From assembly GCA_963978545.1 (NCBI GenBank), contig OZ021731.1, positions 27,976,093-28,040,092 on the forward strand: 64,000 bases of DNA, written 5' to 3'. Source of the stretch: Linyphia triangularis. Its lineage: Eukaryota > Arthropoda > Arachnida > Araneae > Linyphiidae. Below, piece after piece: positions 12,667 to 24,298 of the stretch. The notes under the pieces were generated by a model. That model was not told the DNA's origin, made no database searches, and saw only the letters and a list, made by a program, of their open reading frames with translations. The translations under genes and the position numbers were made by a program. Positions within the stretch are counted from its first letter, which is position 1, and the number at the start of each line of letters is the position of its first letter.

Positions 12667-13590
12667 TAGACTGAGAGGCGACTACAAGTTTGGGTACCTC
12701 ATCGAACATCATGCTGAATTTTTTATAGAATGTGCAGAAAAAATGGTAGATTACGAATCCACTGGTCTGCCGCGGCAAAAATGGCCGCAACTGGTCAAAA
12801 ATCTACTTTGGATGAATAAAACTAAATCCGATTGGAAAATATGTAATAACTCGCCAAAATATTAACAGATTTTTTCGTCTGATTCCTCACCGCACATTGA
12901 TTTTCAATGAGGAACGGCGCAAACGATTTCCGATCTTTGGCAAAGAAAACTTGTATTTTTTTTTTTAAATAAGCCAGTTTGGCGATATCAGCTACGTCGT
13001 CAGTGGCGTAATATTTATTGCTAAAGCCTGATTTACACGCAACCAGTCGGGCCTCCAGTTCAGATCGCCAGTTCTGTTACGCCAGCTAGGCAACCGTTGC
13101 GCCGTCTAACGGTGATCACGGGAGAGCGCACGTGATTGGTCGATCGTAGTCGCCAGCGCCAGTAAATAGAAAATGTTTGGTTTACTGGAACCAGTAGCCT
13201 GGTGACGTCACATGACGTCACTGACTGGCGATCTAAACTGGAACCTCGACTAGTAGCGTGTAAATCCGGCTTAACTTGGCTCTCTTTTAAAAGATGCAAG
13301 TAAGCCGACGCCAGTTATCTAAATCATCTGCAACCTTCTTAATTGAAAATTAAAGAGCGATGGGTTACCAAATAATAAAGAATGATTATTATTTGGCGAA
13401 TTATGGCACATTTGGCAGTCGGATTTAGTTCAACTCATTTAAAGCTGATTTTTATCCAGTTTCGGCCATTTTTATCACGACAGACCAACGAATTCGTAAT
13501 CTACTCACTTTTCCATACATTCAGTAAAAAAATTCAATATGATGTTCGATGGGGTACGTTAAACGTGCAATCTCATCTCGGACCTTCAAC
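12667..13590. mobile_element. foldback (PIF/Harbinger-like) element FB, copy with nested MITE
   Basis: It starts TAGACTGAGAGGCGACTAC and ends near ATCTCATCTCGGACC with arms of about 200 bp that are reverse complements (GAATCCACTGGTCTGCCGCG against the 13475-13500 region). A 247-bp MITE is inserted at 13025-13271. The element abuts a partial copy on the left and ends about 190 bp before the MADF-BESS start codon. Confidence 0.82.
13025..13271. mobile_element. PIF/Harbinger-like MITE nested in FB
   Basis: A 247-bp element with imperfect 47-bp inverted ends starting AGCCTGATTTACACGC and ending GCGTGTAAATCCGGCT. TAA duplications lie at 13022-13024 and 13272-13274. Sister FB copies show the unfilled site TTATTGCCAACTTGG. 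It carries TGACGTCACATGACGTCA near 13205. The - strand frame through it is not coding. Confidence 0.92.
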
Positions 13591-13784
13591 GGATACTTCC
13601 AACTTCAAATATCCTCTCGCGACGCAGTTACGTTTCGCCATTTCGTTTCTAACCACCCACCAGTTCAGAAGAGCGTGTCAAACGCGTGACGTCACCGCAC
13701 GTCACTCTGCGTCGACGCAGTCGGCCCGCTTGTGGCCAACGTCACCGCACAACGGAACGGGCGCCGCCGAGAACACACGTGGGC

Positions 13785-13983
13785 ATGATGCCGAAAGAAA
13801 TCGTGGCCGAAGACGTCGACGCCGAAGTTCTGATTGAGGAGGTCCGGAAATGCCCCGAAATTTGGGATGTTTCGCACGAGGACTATAGGGACAAGCTGAA
13901 GAAAAGGGCCGCTTGGTTCGAACTTTGCAGGAAGTTTACGAGCGATTTTGACGAGAAAAGCGAGGCAGAAAAGAACGATTTTT
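13785..13983 (+). CDS. MADF-BESS protein, coding exon 1
   Basis: This exon encodes the N-terminal half of a MADF domain, a Myb/SANT-like DNA-binding fold found mainly in arthropod transcription regulators, so a nuclear role is likely. After an acidic start, residues 16-66 carry the family pattern: a hydrophobic IEEVRKCPEIWD helix, the YRDK segment, then AAWFELCRKF. Two ATGs lie side by side at 13785 and 13788; an in-frame ATG at 13686 would add 33 residues of Arg/Pro-rich sequence unlike the domain, so I prefer 13785. The exon stops at a GT donor (gtaagt at 13984) with one base of a codon left over, which the 18660 exon completes. The sequence just upstream is GC-rich and contains GTGACGTCAC-like sites around 13685-13705. 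A foldback transposon ends about 190 bp before the start codon. The family assignment rests on motif recognition; the biological target is unknown. Confidence 0.82.
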
Positions 13984-14299
13984 GTAAGTTTTGGACATTT
14001 TTAAAATACTTTGTATGCTAACTTCGCAGTTGAAACTTGGTAGATCGACTCGTTGAGGTTGACAATGCATTCTGTCAAGTTTTGGGGGCTGTCACTAAAA
14101 AGCTGATTTTACACACGCTATTATTCACTTGGAAGCCGGCAGAATTATTTTCAGGAAGGGGGCAAGGTGGTTAACCTTTTTTTTTTTAACCTTGAATTTT
14201 CAATGGGCTGTTTTTATGAAATTTTCATTCACAGTGATTGTATTTAATTTCTTATCCACTGAATATTTTAAAATCTATATCATTACCTATAAATATATA

Positions 14300-14465
<166 letters not shown>

Positions 14466-15752
14466 ATATATATATATTACCAGAAAACCATACCACTTAC
14501 CCACATTATTTTTGATTTTCAAAATCCAAGAGGTGGGGGGGGGGGGTTGGAGAGTGTACCCTCTTGCACTTTCCTGAGGGCGCCAATGACTATTCCCTCT
14601 ACGTACTTGCCGTCATCCAATCGATCTAAACCTTGACAGATAGACTTGTCGATGACGATTCAGTTTATGAATTTTTGTGGGCAATTGTTAAAGTGGATCT
14701 CAACTTAAAAATCGTTTAAATAAGTTGCAATTACATATAAAAGTTTACAAAAGAATTTGTATTAAATATGGGTATAAAGGATTTATATTATTTTTATGAG
14801 TTAATTTGCTATCATATTTTATTGAGAGTTGTATATTCACACGCCGAGAGTTCCGTACCCGAACGTTGTACATTTAAACACTTACCTCAGATATTAATTG
14901 TTTTTTAACAGGACCTTACTGAGATTTGAAGGCCCTAAAAATAAAGAGGCTTTTTTTCCTTTTCTTCATAAGTTATATTTTTTTGATTTTTTTTCCCTTC
15001 CCTCAATTTTGGCTACAGTAAGTCGTACGTAGAATATGATATAAAATTCATAAAAATATCTATTTCTAAATTAATGTCAGCTAATTTCTCAAATATATTA
15101 TTAATAGAAGCTAAGAAAAATTCTCACATTTCAAAAGTCAATTTTTGGTTTGGAATACTTGCTCTTGTAATTTTAACGCTTGTAGGTATACAAATTCATA
15201 TTAAACAAATTTTCAAGTAAAATATTGAAAAGTGTTTTCGGAGCAATTACCCCGTTTAACCGTATGAAAAAAAAAAAAAGAAGAGGATTTTAACAAAGGA
15301 AAATTGATTTACGAATAACTTCTCTATATGATAGAAACAATCATATATTTTTTTTTTTTTCACTATAGTTTTTTAAACATATTTTTCCCCAATTGAGAAT
15401 CCAGAAAAAGAACAAATTATGAGATAAGTAAGAAGCCATTTGGGCAGTCCTAGTCCGAAAAGAAAAAAATTTTGAAGTGGGAAAAGAGCTCGCTCCTCTT
15501 GAATGCCTCCTCATCTGAACCCGGATGGCAAATGCTTGTATAGCTTGCAAGAACTCTAGGGAACAAACCTCGCCGGCGCTCCTGCTGACAATATTTCCAA
15601 AGTGTGTAGACACGGTGGCAATTGTGACATAGTCTCGAGTTGAGCTGTCGGATATAAGTTTTCCGTGTTTACTCCGATTTGAGACGATAAATGGGAGAGT
15701 TCCCCTCTGAAAGACCTCTCAGAAAACCCGCTCTCCTTTATAATCTACATAT

Positions 15753-16218
15753 TGTTGCACAAATTGTCTGTATATATTGTAAATAGTGACGTATTATTTC
15801 AAAATTCTATTGTAATTTATTTTTATCTTATTTTATTTATTTATTAATAGCGATTATACAAGTTAGAAAAAGGTGGCAACACCTAAAGCAATCGAGAAGT
15901 TTCGAGATATTTCTTTTCCGATGAATTGGCTGGAAATTTCGAGAATGTCTCACGCGCTTGTATATAAAAGACTGGAGAACGGGAAAGTTTTCAGATTGAC
16001 TTCGGACTTCGTCGAAAGCTGATCGCTTTGTTTACCTATTGGAGTGAGCTTGTATAATCGCTGAATTCGAAGTTATTTTTGTTGAAGCTTGTGTTGAAGC
16101 TTGAGAGTAATTAAACTGTTGCCTGTGAATAAATTTTGTGAGTTTTCTGAAAAGAGAATAAATACTTTTAAACCGTGAAAACTGTGCCATCATTGCCTCA
16201 GTGGAAAAATTCATAACA
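15753..16218 (+). mobile_element. solo LTR, family A
   Basis: A 466-bp LTR from TGTTGCACAAATTG to AAATTCATAACA with duplications ATAT at 15749-15752 and 16219-16222. It contains a TATA box (TATATAAAAG near 15961) and AATAAATAC near 16158. It lies in the intron of the MADF-BESS gene in the same orientation. A second copy is at 45507-45975. Confidence 0.93.
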
Positions 16219-16334
16219 ATATGCTTCTATTGCGTCAGAATAATCTCCCAATACAACCAACCAGAAATAAACCAGCCTGTGTGAGATGAATTATTAAAAT
16301 GCAGCTTATATTTTTTTATCGTTGCCATTTATAA

Positions 16335-16723
16335 TGGACAATTCCCGCGTTTTTTAAAAAACGAGTGAAATTAGTACATATTTATGAAAAATTTCTTTCT
16401 GATTCCAAATATTTAAACAAAACTTCCTTGAAAAAATTAGTTAAGAAAATGCCCCCAAACCTAGCCAAAACCAGTCCGATCAAAACAGTCAACAAAATTC
16501 GGGATGTCCAATTTCTGCCAAATAGTTACCGTTAAAAAAAAGTTGGCATTGGTAGACCATTGCCACATTCCGTACAGGTTGGCGTGATTTGCGAGAAACT
16601 TGCAAATCTGGTTTCCGCTGCTGCATTTCAAGCCGAGACGTTTGAGATCTCTTTACGTCACGTTCAACCGCCAACGAAATAAGTCGTTTTCTCGCCAACC
16701 TCTAACAAGGTAATTTTAATCGC

Positions 16724-16760
<37 letters not shown>

Positions 16761-16859
16761 CGCATTGAGCAGAAATTTTTATGTTTATGGCCTTTTCGGA
16801 ACATTTAGAATTGAATAAAATAATTAAAAAAAAAAAAAAAAAATGCGGGAATTGTCCAT
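16335..16859. mobile_element. TIR element, GGACAATTCCCGC ends, copy 1
   Basis: Inverted ends ATGGACAATTCCCGCGTTTT and AAAATGCGGGAATTGTCCAT. The interior is non-coding, with A-runs at 16731-16759. It lies in the MADF-BESS intron. The superfamily is not evident from the ends. Confidence 0.85.
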
Positions 16860-17359
16860 TCTCTCAAATATTAAACACGTTTAAATTTATTTTTTAAATT
16901 AATCTGGTGAATTTTGTGACGAAAATTATGCGTTTCATAGACCTGCCTGATTTTTATTTTTCCTCGGATTTTTCTCTCTATAAGATTCGGAATCAATGAT
17001 GAGAAAGGTCATTTTTAGACGGTTAATTACATGAAGTATCTCTCCACACAAATCATATATTTTTGATCTCCCACATTCCGCCAGTTTTCCCTTTAGAAAC
17101 AAACACACAAGAAAAAATCTCACCCTTGGAAAAATTATAAAAATTAAAAAGTATACACATTTTAAAGATTTTCTTATTGGTCTATTCAACATTTTCCTTG
17201 AAAGTTATTTCCTTTTTTGTATAAATATTAAGGCGGAGGCATCGATGGAATTCGTAAGCAGATTTCTGTGTCCTTAATTAAGGGGTGTGGTAGTCTAGTA
17301 AAGTTTCCGTTTAATGTTGGTCTCCTTTGTTTAGGCATTATTCTGAATCTTAGAATGAA

Positions 17360-17926
17360 GAGAAATGTTAGTAGATCATGAATCTACAGGTCTGCCGAGG
17401 CAAAAATGGCCGAAACTATTCAAAAATTCAGTTTGAATGAGTTGAACTAAATCCGATTTCTAACTTTGTCATAACTTTCCAAATAATGAGTATTTTTTTT
17501 TTTTTTTATTTTTTTTATTTGCTAACTAACCGTTTTTTAATTTTTTCTGAGGAAGGGATCAGGCGATTTCAGATCTCCTGCGTTAAGTACTTGCATTTTT
17601 TTTAAAAGTGAACCAATTTGACAAACATATTACGACAATGATGACGCCAATTTGGCTCACTTTTAAAAGTTGCTAATAAAACGTCGCCTGAGTCGCCTGC
17701 GACCTACCTCGTTTAAAACTAAAATGCGGCAATACTTGAGAAGTTATGACATATTTGGCTATAGAATTTAGTCCAACTCATTCAAAGTCGATTTTTAGAC
17801 AGTTTCGATCATTTTTGCCCTGGCAGACCAGTAAATTCGTCATCTACTAGCATTTTTTCCACATTCTATAAAAAATTCAGAATGATGTTCGATGGGGTAC
17901 CTAAACTTACAATCGCCACTCGGACT
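17360..17926. mobile_element. FB foldback element, diverged, in the intron
   Basis: The arms GAATCTACAGGTCTGCCGAG and CTGGCAGACCAGTAAATTCG are in inverted order, with the characteristic central TGATGACGCCAATTTGGCTC. The left terminus is eroded; the right ends CAATCGCCACTCGGACTA. Confidence 0.78.
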
Positions 17927-18205
17927 AAAAAACTTCACCTCAATCAGCGATTTATAACTAATAAAAAAATTAAAAAAATCGTCTGCTAGTTTGCGATTTA
18001 TAACTAAAAAAAAATCGTCAGGTTTTTTTTCCTCTTTAGTTTTTATTAATTAATTCAATTTGATATGTTAAACCCTTCTAAACTTCAACTTCTCGTTTGA
18101 TTTACAGTTTGCGCGACTTTTCAATCGGTATGTACTTTAAATAAATTGCATTCATGGTGTAACGCAAATTGGTAAACTACAGATTTGGACAGAACCTATC
18201 AAGAC

Positions 18206-18541
18206 CATCGATATAGATAAACAACTGGATAGACTGCTCCATTGTCAATGCAAAGAGAAAAACGCGCCGGGGATTGCGAAGCTGGTGGGATGATTAACCA
18301 ATCACAATTCACTTTTACAGTTGGATGGGAATGCGAAAAACCTTGTAGAGTGTTAGAGTATAGATTTTTGTGCATATTATTACTAATTAAGGTCTACTAT
18401 TGACATTTCTGCTGTGTACAACTCAAATTTTTTATTTTCAATCCTCGGCAATCCGTATTTTTTATCCCACCAACGGCATCTGGCAACGGCTTCATCTTCC
18501 CAGCGTCAAGCAGTCTATCCAGTTGTTTATCTATATCGATG
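18206..18541. mobile_element. MITE with 33-bp perfect TIRs (hAT or P type), copy 1
   Basis: The 336-bp element has perfect 33-bp inverted ends (18206-18238 and 18509-18541; outer bases CATCGATATAGATAAACAAC). Flanks ATCAAGAC and ATCGAGAC form an 8-bp duplication with one mismatch. Eight bp fits hAT or P superfamilies; the CAT start is closer to P. It ends 118 bp before the MADF-BESS exon 2 acceptor. Confidence 0.9.
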
Positions 18542-18659
18542 ATCGAGACGAGTATTTTGATCAGGACATAAGACTTAGAGTATATAATAATTGACTGAGT
18601 CTTTAAAATGTTGTCGTTTCCTACCCTGATGACCAAACCTGTCATTTCCAACTTTTCAG

Positions 18660-19342
18660 ATAACAAACTCATGAACAAGTGGCGCAACGTGAAAGACAAT
18701 TACTACAGGTACGTCAAGAAAAAGGCTCAACTAGGTCCCAAAGCCGGTCGATCCTACCTGTACGCCAAGCAACTCTCCTTCCTGCCAGCAGCTCATCACT
18801 GGGTAGCATCGAATCCCGACGTCACAGAAACGTACAGCGAGAGTTCTGACTCGGTGCACATCGAGACATCTCAAGCCAGTGACAATGCCAGTCCTACTCG
18901 ACCGCCGAAGCGCCGTCGCGAAATCGCATCAAGTCCAATACACGTCATCAGTGCACCAGCGATTCCGTCAAGTGCTGTTCCGTCCATGGACGAGGACAGG
19001 TTGTTTTTCGAGTCGCTCATTCCGACGGTGAGGACTTTGGACATTGACCAGAAGCTGGAATTCCGCATGGAAGTTATGCAGCTGCTGAAGAGGGTGAGGA
19101 TGATGACTTTTCAACAGCCTGGTCAGCAGTACGAGTACCAAGACTGTGGCGCAGAACTGCAACAGACGTCGTACCGAGGTCGATCGGTGCGCTCTAGAGT
19201 GCCATCGAAGCGTGCCAGTACTGTCGAGGCAAGTGCGGCGACTTATAATGCTCCTGTGACTTATCTTTTGCAAGATCTTCACCCGGATTGTGTTCAGAAG
19301 TATGATGATGACGATGACAGTTTAGAGTGCAAAGAGCCTTAA
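18660..19342 (+). CDS. MADF-BESS protein, coding exon 2 (terminal)
   Basis: The exon begins after a pyrimidine-rich acceptor (acttttcag ending at 18659) and completes the split codon of exon 1 as Tyr. It continues the MADF domain with NKLMNKWRNVKDNYYRYVKK, the conserved W-N-x-D-x-Y helix. A Ser/Thr-rich linker follows, then a basic PPKRRRE patch (about residues 148-154 of the 293-residue protein), a likely nuclear localisation signal. Residues about 181-214 (DRLFFESLIPTVRTLDIDQK and on) match the BESS motif, a protein-interaction module that often accompanies MADF. The tail is Gln/Arg-rich and ends with an Asp run and a stop at 19340-19342. An ATG at 18608 opens the same frame but lies before the acceptor and encodes no domain sequence. 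An AATAAA at 19466 could be the polyadenylation signal. Confidence 0.85.
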
Positions 19343-19465
19343 GAAGCTAACTTTTTAGTATTATAATTCTTGATGGTAGAATTGGGAGTTTTCATTTACG
19401 TTACCATCATAGACTTTTCATTCCAATGTTTCTGGTTGTATCAAAATCGCCAAAATACCATCAGT

Positions 19466-19471
19466 AATAAA
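19466..19471 (+). promoter_or_regulatory. candidate polyadenylation signal AATAAA
   Basis: A canonical AATAAA lies 124 bp after the stop codon of the MADF-BESS gene in otherwise non-coding sequence. In AT-rich DNA such hexamers are frequent by chance, so this is only a candidate. Confidence 0.35.
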
Positions 19472-19730
19472 CATGACTGCAGATTGTGGCTGTCAGATAT
19501 ATATGTCACAATCTTATATTTCTTACATGTAAATTACAAGAATATTGATAAAATGAATAATTGAAGTATTTACACTATCCAATGAGACAATGCTTAGAAT
19601 ATTTTTAGGAACATTGCGTACAGTAATGTTTGAAACATTGTGTATAATATTTTTAATTGTTATATAAAAAGAAAAAAAAACCTTAATGTATCGAAATCGA
19701 ACGACATATTTTTATTGTCATATAACATAA

Positions 19731-20352
19731 CTAGCTGCGTGGCCCGTCGTTGACGGATAAACTCAGTTTTTGGTACTAAATAAAAGTAATATAAAAGTTT
19801 ATCACCCCATTGTAAATTCATTCTTTGTTCGTTTAGTTCGGCATGTCTTAGCCGATCGGCTTCTAAACGAACGGCACGCCTCTCTGATGTTTCTCTACTC
19901 CCTACAGACTCCTGGCGTCGCCGTTGCGACGCTAATCTGTCCTCTGGGGAAATGTCCGGCTGCCGCGAAGTCGAAGCTTCTTGGTTGTCATTTTGTAATT
20001 CGTTCCTCTTTAAACGTTTTTGAAAAACTTTTTTGTCGATTTTGCTTAATGATGGGCGTTTTTTTCTAGGCATTGTGAATGTAGAATATCATTTGCGATT
20101 TTCAAAACAAACCAAACGAAGATTGTCATTCAGTTGCCATTCAGGAAATACTAAATTGTGTCTGCTTAAAAACACAAAAAAAAATTATTTCGGAAATTTT
20201 AAAACTCAATTAAAATTAAAAATATATCGCCTATTTTACTCCTGGTCGTTTAATTAAGCGATATACCAAATTTCATCCTAATCCGTTAGGTAGTTTTTAC
20301 GTGAAACGGTCCCCAAATCCGTGTGACAGAAAGTCAGTTTTATTTATATAGA
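19731..20352 (-). mobile_element. non-autonomous Helitron (622 bp)
   Basis: On the - strand the element starts TCTATATAAATAAAACTGAC after an A (20353 complement) and ends CTAG followed by T at 19731-19734. Nine bases before CTAG is a small hairpin CCGTC-AAC-GACGG (19744-19756). TC start, hairpin, CTAG end and insertion between A and T, with no duplication or inverted repeats, are the Helitron hallmarks. It lies about 390 bp after the MADF-BESS stop codon, on the opposite strand. Confidence 0.82.
19735..20073 (-). pseudogene. Helitron protein N-terminal fragment
   Basis: An open frame from an ATG at 20073 begins MPRKKRPSLSKIDKKVFQKR and has the Arg/Glu-rich SRETSERRAVRLEADRLRHAEL repeat-like segment seen ahead of the Rep/helicase core in arthropod Helitron proteins. 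The frame continues across the Helitron end to 19660 but the residues after 19735 are host sequence. All Rep and helicase domains are missing. Confidence 0.65.
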
Positions 20353-21118
20353 TTTTTTATAGTCATTGAACATATGATTGCTTTATGTCCTTGAACTTTC
20401 AATTCAGCTTCTAAGATCAAGGAAATTGTTACGAAATTTTGAAAAACGTCTTTTACTGGTAGGTAATAACGCCCCACAATGCCAGCTTCCGTTTTTTAAC
20501 AATTGTAATATGGTAATTGTACTATTAAAGTTCTTTGACAAAAATCTTTTTAAAATGCTTTATAAAATATATGATGAAAGTGACTGTGATAAAAAAAAAA
20601 AAACTTTAATAAAAGTTTTCTTTTAAAGTAGTTAAATAGCATAGATATTGCTTTGTCACAATTCTTGTCTAACAGCATAAAAGAGATTTGTCAAAAGACC
20701 TTTAAACAGCTTGGCAAAACATAAAATAGTAATGGCGCATTTTTGTAAAGTAAATTTTGTGAAATAAAGTACAGTTGCTCGAAAAGTTACATTAAAATAT
20801 GTTTGTTTGCATTTTAAATGTGTATAGTAAAGTGACATACGAGTACGATTTTTTTTTTCGGTACAGTTTCATTTTAGAATCCTTTTTAATAATTTCGATT
20901 TTGTGTGTGACGCGAGGCCTAATTAATCTACTTGACGTCATCCAATGAAGCTGAAACTTCGCGGCAGGTAGACACCATGTAGACACATTGTCGAGGACAA
21001 AGCATTCTATCAGGTGTAGGGTTAAAAACAAGTTAGTCGATGACACGGAATAGATGGTTTTCTTCGTAGTGGTCAAACACTATGAAAACTCGATCTGAGC
21101 ACAAATTCGCTTGAATAA
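20353..21118. other. unassigned sequence
   Basis: AT-rich spacer between the Helitron and the FB element. The short frames on both strands have no recognisable domain. Confidence 0.5.
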
Positions 21119-21783
21119 TAGACTGAGAGGCGACTGCAATTTTTAGACCCCATCGAACATCATTCTGAATTTTTCATAGAAATTAGAGAAAAGTGAGTAG
21201 ATTACGAATCCTCTGGTCTGCCGTGGCAAAAATGGCCGAAACTGATAAAAAATCGACTTTTAATAAGTTGAACTAAATCCAATTACCAAATGAGCCATAA
21301 CTTGCCAAATAATGAGCATTTTTTTTTTTTTTTTTAGTAACCCTCACTCTTTAATTATCAATTAAGAAGGTTGCAGACGATTTAGATATCTGGCGATGGT
21401 CTACTTGCATCTATTAAAAGGGAGCCAAGTTGGCAACATAAATTACGTCACGGATGACGTAACTGATGTCGCCAATTTGGTTTACTTTTAAAAGACACAA
21501 GTTTTCCGTGCCAGAGATCAGAAATCGTTTGCACTTTTTCTCATTGAAAATCAAAATGCAGGGTTGCCAGACGAAAAAGTTTGGTTCTCTTTTTGGCAAG
21601 TTATGACATATTTGTCAATCGGATTTTAGTTCAACTCATTCCAAGGCGATTTTTGATCAGTTTCGGCCATTTTTGCCACGGCAGACCAGTGGATTCCTAA
21701 TCTACTCACTTTTCTCCAATCTCTATAAAAAATTCAGAATGATGTTCGATGAGGTCCAAAAATTGCAGTCGCCTCTCGGGCTA
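21119..21783. mobile_element. FB foldback element
   Basis: A 665-bp copy with both ends: TAGACTGAGAGGCGACTGC and GCAGTCGCCTCTCGGGCTA. The centre holds TTACGTCACGGATGACGTAA. Flanking triplets TAA and TTT no longer match. Confidence 0.88.
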
Positions 21784-22185
21784 TTTATATTATCTTCGAT
21801 TTTCTGTGTATGTATGTCATCAACAACGAATTTACGTGCCAATTTTTATCTCGCTTTTATAACAAGTGAGATAATTTGTCCTCCTAAACACTAATATAGT
21901 AGCATGTGTAAAAGCGGCCTTTTGATGACAGTTCCAAATACTTAATAGAAGGGATTCTCATTGACAACGAGTCTATCTGCCAATTTTCAGCTCGATTGGG
22001 TAACGACAAGTGGGTTAATTAGTCTTTCGAAATGGTAATATGGTAGCGTGTGTAAAAACGTCTTTTTGTGGCAGTCCTTATTACTTGATAGAATGCATTG
22101 TCATTGACAACGAATCTATCTGCCATATTTCAGCGCGATTGGATGATGGCAAGTGAGTTAATTAGCCATCTGCAGATCTGCTCGC
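21784..22185. repeat. short degenerate tandem repeats (about 145 bp)
   Basis: Three diverged units share GACAACGAATCTATCTGCCA, a TTTCAGCGCGATTGGATGA-type segment, GTTAATTAG and GTAGCATGTGTAAAA. Related single units occur at 31768-31890 and 34912-35005, so these are pieces of a dispersed repeat of unknown type. Confidence 0.65.
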
Positions 22186-22916
22186 TTCAAACACCACAAA
22201 ATCAATGTTTATATAAAGGTTTTAAAAACTGATCTATTTATGCAAAAATAGAATATTATAATCATGTTTCTAATTAGGAGAAGAAAAACATCCAAGAATG
22301 GAAATTTACAAAGGAATTGGAAGAAAAGAATGAACATTTCAAATAAAAAGTTATCAAGAATGTTTTCTTTATGCTTTCTAGTTTATTAAGGACAACATAA
22401 AGAATTCCAAATTTCTTAGCATTTTTATTGAACTCGAATGTTTATATTTGCCTTTGAGTACTTTATGTGTAGGAATTTCTTCAAAATAGGCTTTTAAATA
22501 CCATTTATTTAATTTATTTTCGACGTTCCTATTTCTTTGAGGAAAAACAAGTAAAAAACATTTTTAGAACATTTGTAATATCATAAATACATTTGTATAT
22601 AAAGTAGAATGCGCTTTTCACTAACAAAAAACGCAAAGTTTGTTCCAAACGTTTTGGAAAAGAATTTTTCCTCAGCTTTTTCTTTTTTTAGATTTATTGA
22701 ATTCAATTTTTTGCTTAAACTGCCCAATTCTCAATTAAGAGTTTACCTTATTCATTTTGAAGTCAGTAGTTAGTAAATAGATTTGTACAAATAAAGTTGG
22801 GGAACCTTTCCTTGTGATTTGTTAATCAATTTCAGTTTAATTATTAGATGGAAATTCGTTTAAATGTTGGATCAATGTTAAATAATGGTACAAAACATTC
22901 TAAAAAATAAAATTAT

Positions 22917-23545
22917 ACTGTAGAATCAATAATAATAATAACAATCATAATCAAGGTTATATTTATAATTAGAAGGATTATTTTAATAATAATAATAACA
23001 ATTACATTAATAATTAGAAAGATCATTTTAATAATAATAACAGTTACATTAATAATTAGAAAGATTATTTTAATAATAATAATTTTAATGATAATAATAG
23101 TTACACAATATAATAATAATAAATTAATAATAATCATAATAGTAATAATTAAAATAATAATAATAATTTTAATGATAATAATAGTTACACAATATAATAA
23201 TAATAAATTAATAATAATCATAATAGTAATAATTAAAATAATAATAATAAAATAATAGTAATTATAATAGTAATAATTGGAATAACAATTATAATAGCAA
23301 TAATAATAATTATACCAAACATAATAATAATTATACCAAACATAATAATAATTATACCAAACATAATAATAATTATACCAATAATAATAATTATACCAAT
23401 AATAATAATTATTCCAATAATAATAATAATTATACCAATAATAATAATTGGAATAACAATTATAATAGCAATAATAATAATTATACCAAACATTAATAAT
23501 AATTATACCAATAATAATAATATTAATAATAATAAAAACAATTAT
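22917..23545. repeat. AAT-rich microsatellite/minisatellite field
   Basis: Interrupted AAT repeats with longer duplicated units: a block of about 85 bp (TTTTAATGATAATAATAGTT onward) occurs twice at 23085-23240, and a 21-bp unit with TTATACCAAACATAATAA repeats at 23310-23375. The Ile-rich - strand frames are not genes. Confidence 0.95.
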
Positions 23546-23926
23546 TATAATATAATTATAATAAGTAACAGAAATGTAAAGATTTTAATAATTTTAATAC
23601 TAATAATAACAAGTCCCCTTCCACTCATTTAAAACTAAAAGTTAATTATTTTGTTAAATAGTGTTTACACCGAAACTGTTTTGATGCCGATTAGACAATC
23701 AGAGATTATTTTAAAAATATATATATTTTTCAGAGTAGATTAATTGAAAATCAATTAAAAGTTAAAAATCTGGAAGAAGCCACTTTACCATCACAGTTCC
23801 CGAAAAGGTTAAAAATTCAATGCAACTTTTTTTTTTTATCCACAAAGAAAAACATTAAATTCTTAATTAAAAACTAAATACAATTTATTCTTAAAATCAT
23901 CGTTATCGCGAGTTCGAAACCGCTCC

Positions 23927-24298
23927 TCAACGCCGTGACGTTAGCATCGTTGGGAATGCCAGCTCAGGTGTCTTCCTCTTCATCTGACCTAGTTCAGAAT
24001 TAAGAGGCGTATTTAGAGATATCGCTGTTCTTCGAAATGTTAAAACAACCCACAAATCGATGCGTTCTGAATCACGTAGATTAACTCTGACGTTAGTTAT
24101 TGCGTTGGGAGGTACGGCGGTCATTTTTCTCGAAGTTATTTTCCTGTTTTCTGAAACGCGTCTTTCATCACGTAGTATCGCTGCTTTCAAGGGCTTTTGT
24201 CCATTATTTATCATTATATTATTATTAAGATAGCGAAGTAGAAACGCAAACGATTGAGAATAATCTTTTTCGTCTGTTTCGAATATTCTATTGGTCAT
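23927..24298 (-). CDS. hypothetical open reading frame, 123 codons
   Basis: A single ATG-to-stop frame, MTNRIFETDEKDYSQSFAFL onward, charged and not low-complexity, in a local patch richer in GC than its AT-rich surroundings. I recognise no domain and see no splice partner. It could be an old transposon fragment or chance. Length and composition are the only support. Confidence 0.3.
   Translation of the reverse strand: MTNRIFETDEKDYSQSFAFLLRYLNNNIMINNGQKPLKAAILRDERRVSENRKITSRKMTAVPPNAITNVRVNLRDSERIDLWVVLTFRRTAISLNTPLNSELGQMKRKTPELAFPTMLTSRR

Noticed and set aside
13382..13837. A 151-codon frame overlapping MADF exon 1
   Set aside because: It is in a different frame, runs through foldback-element sequence and ends in an Arg repeat caused by shifting the MADF frame.
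18397..18699. A 100-codon - strand frame, and its counterpart at 62897-63220
   Set aside because: Both mostly translate the two copies of the 33-bp-end MITE.
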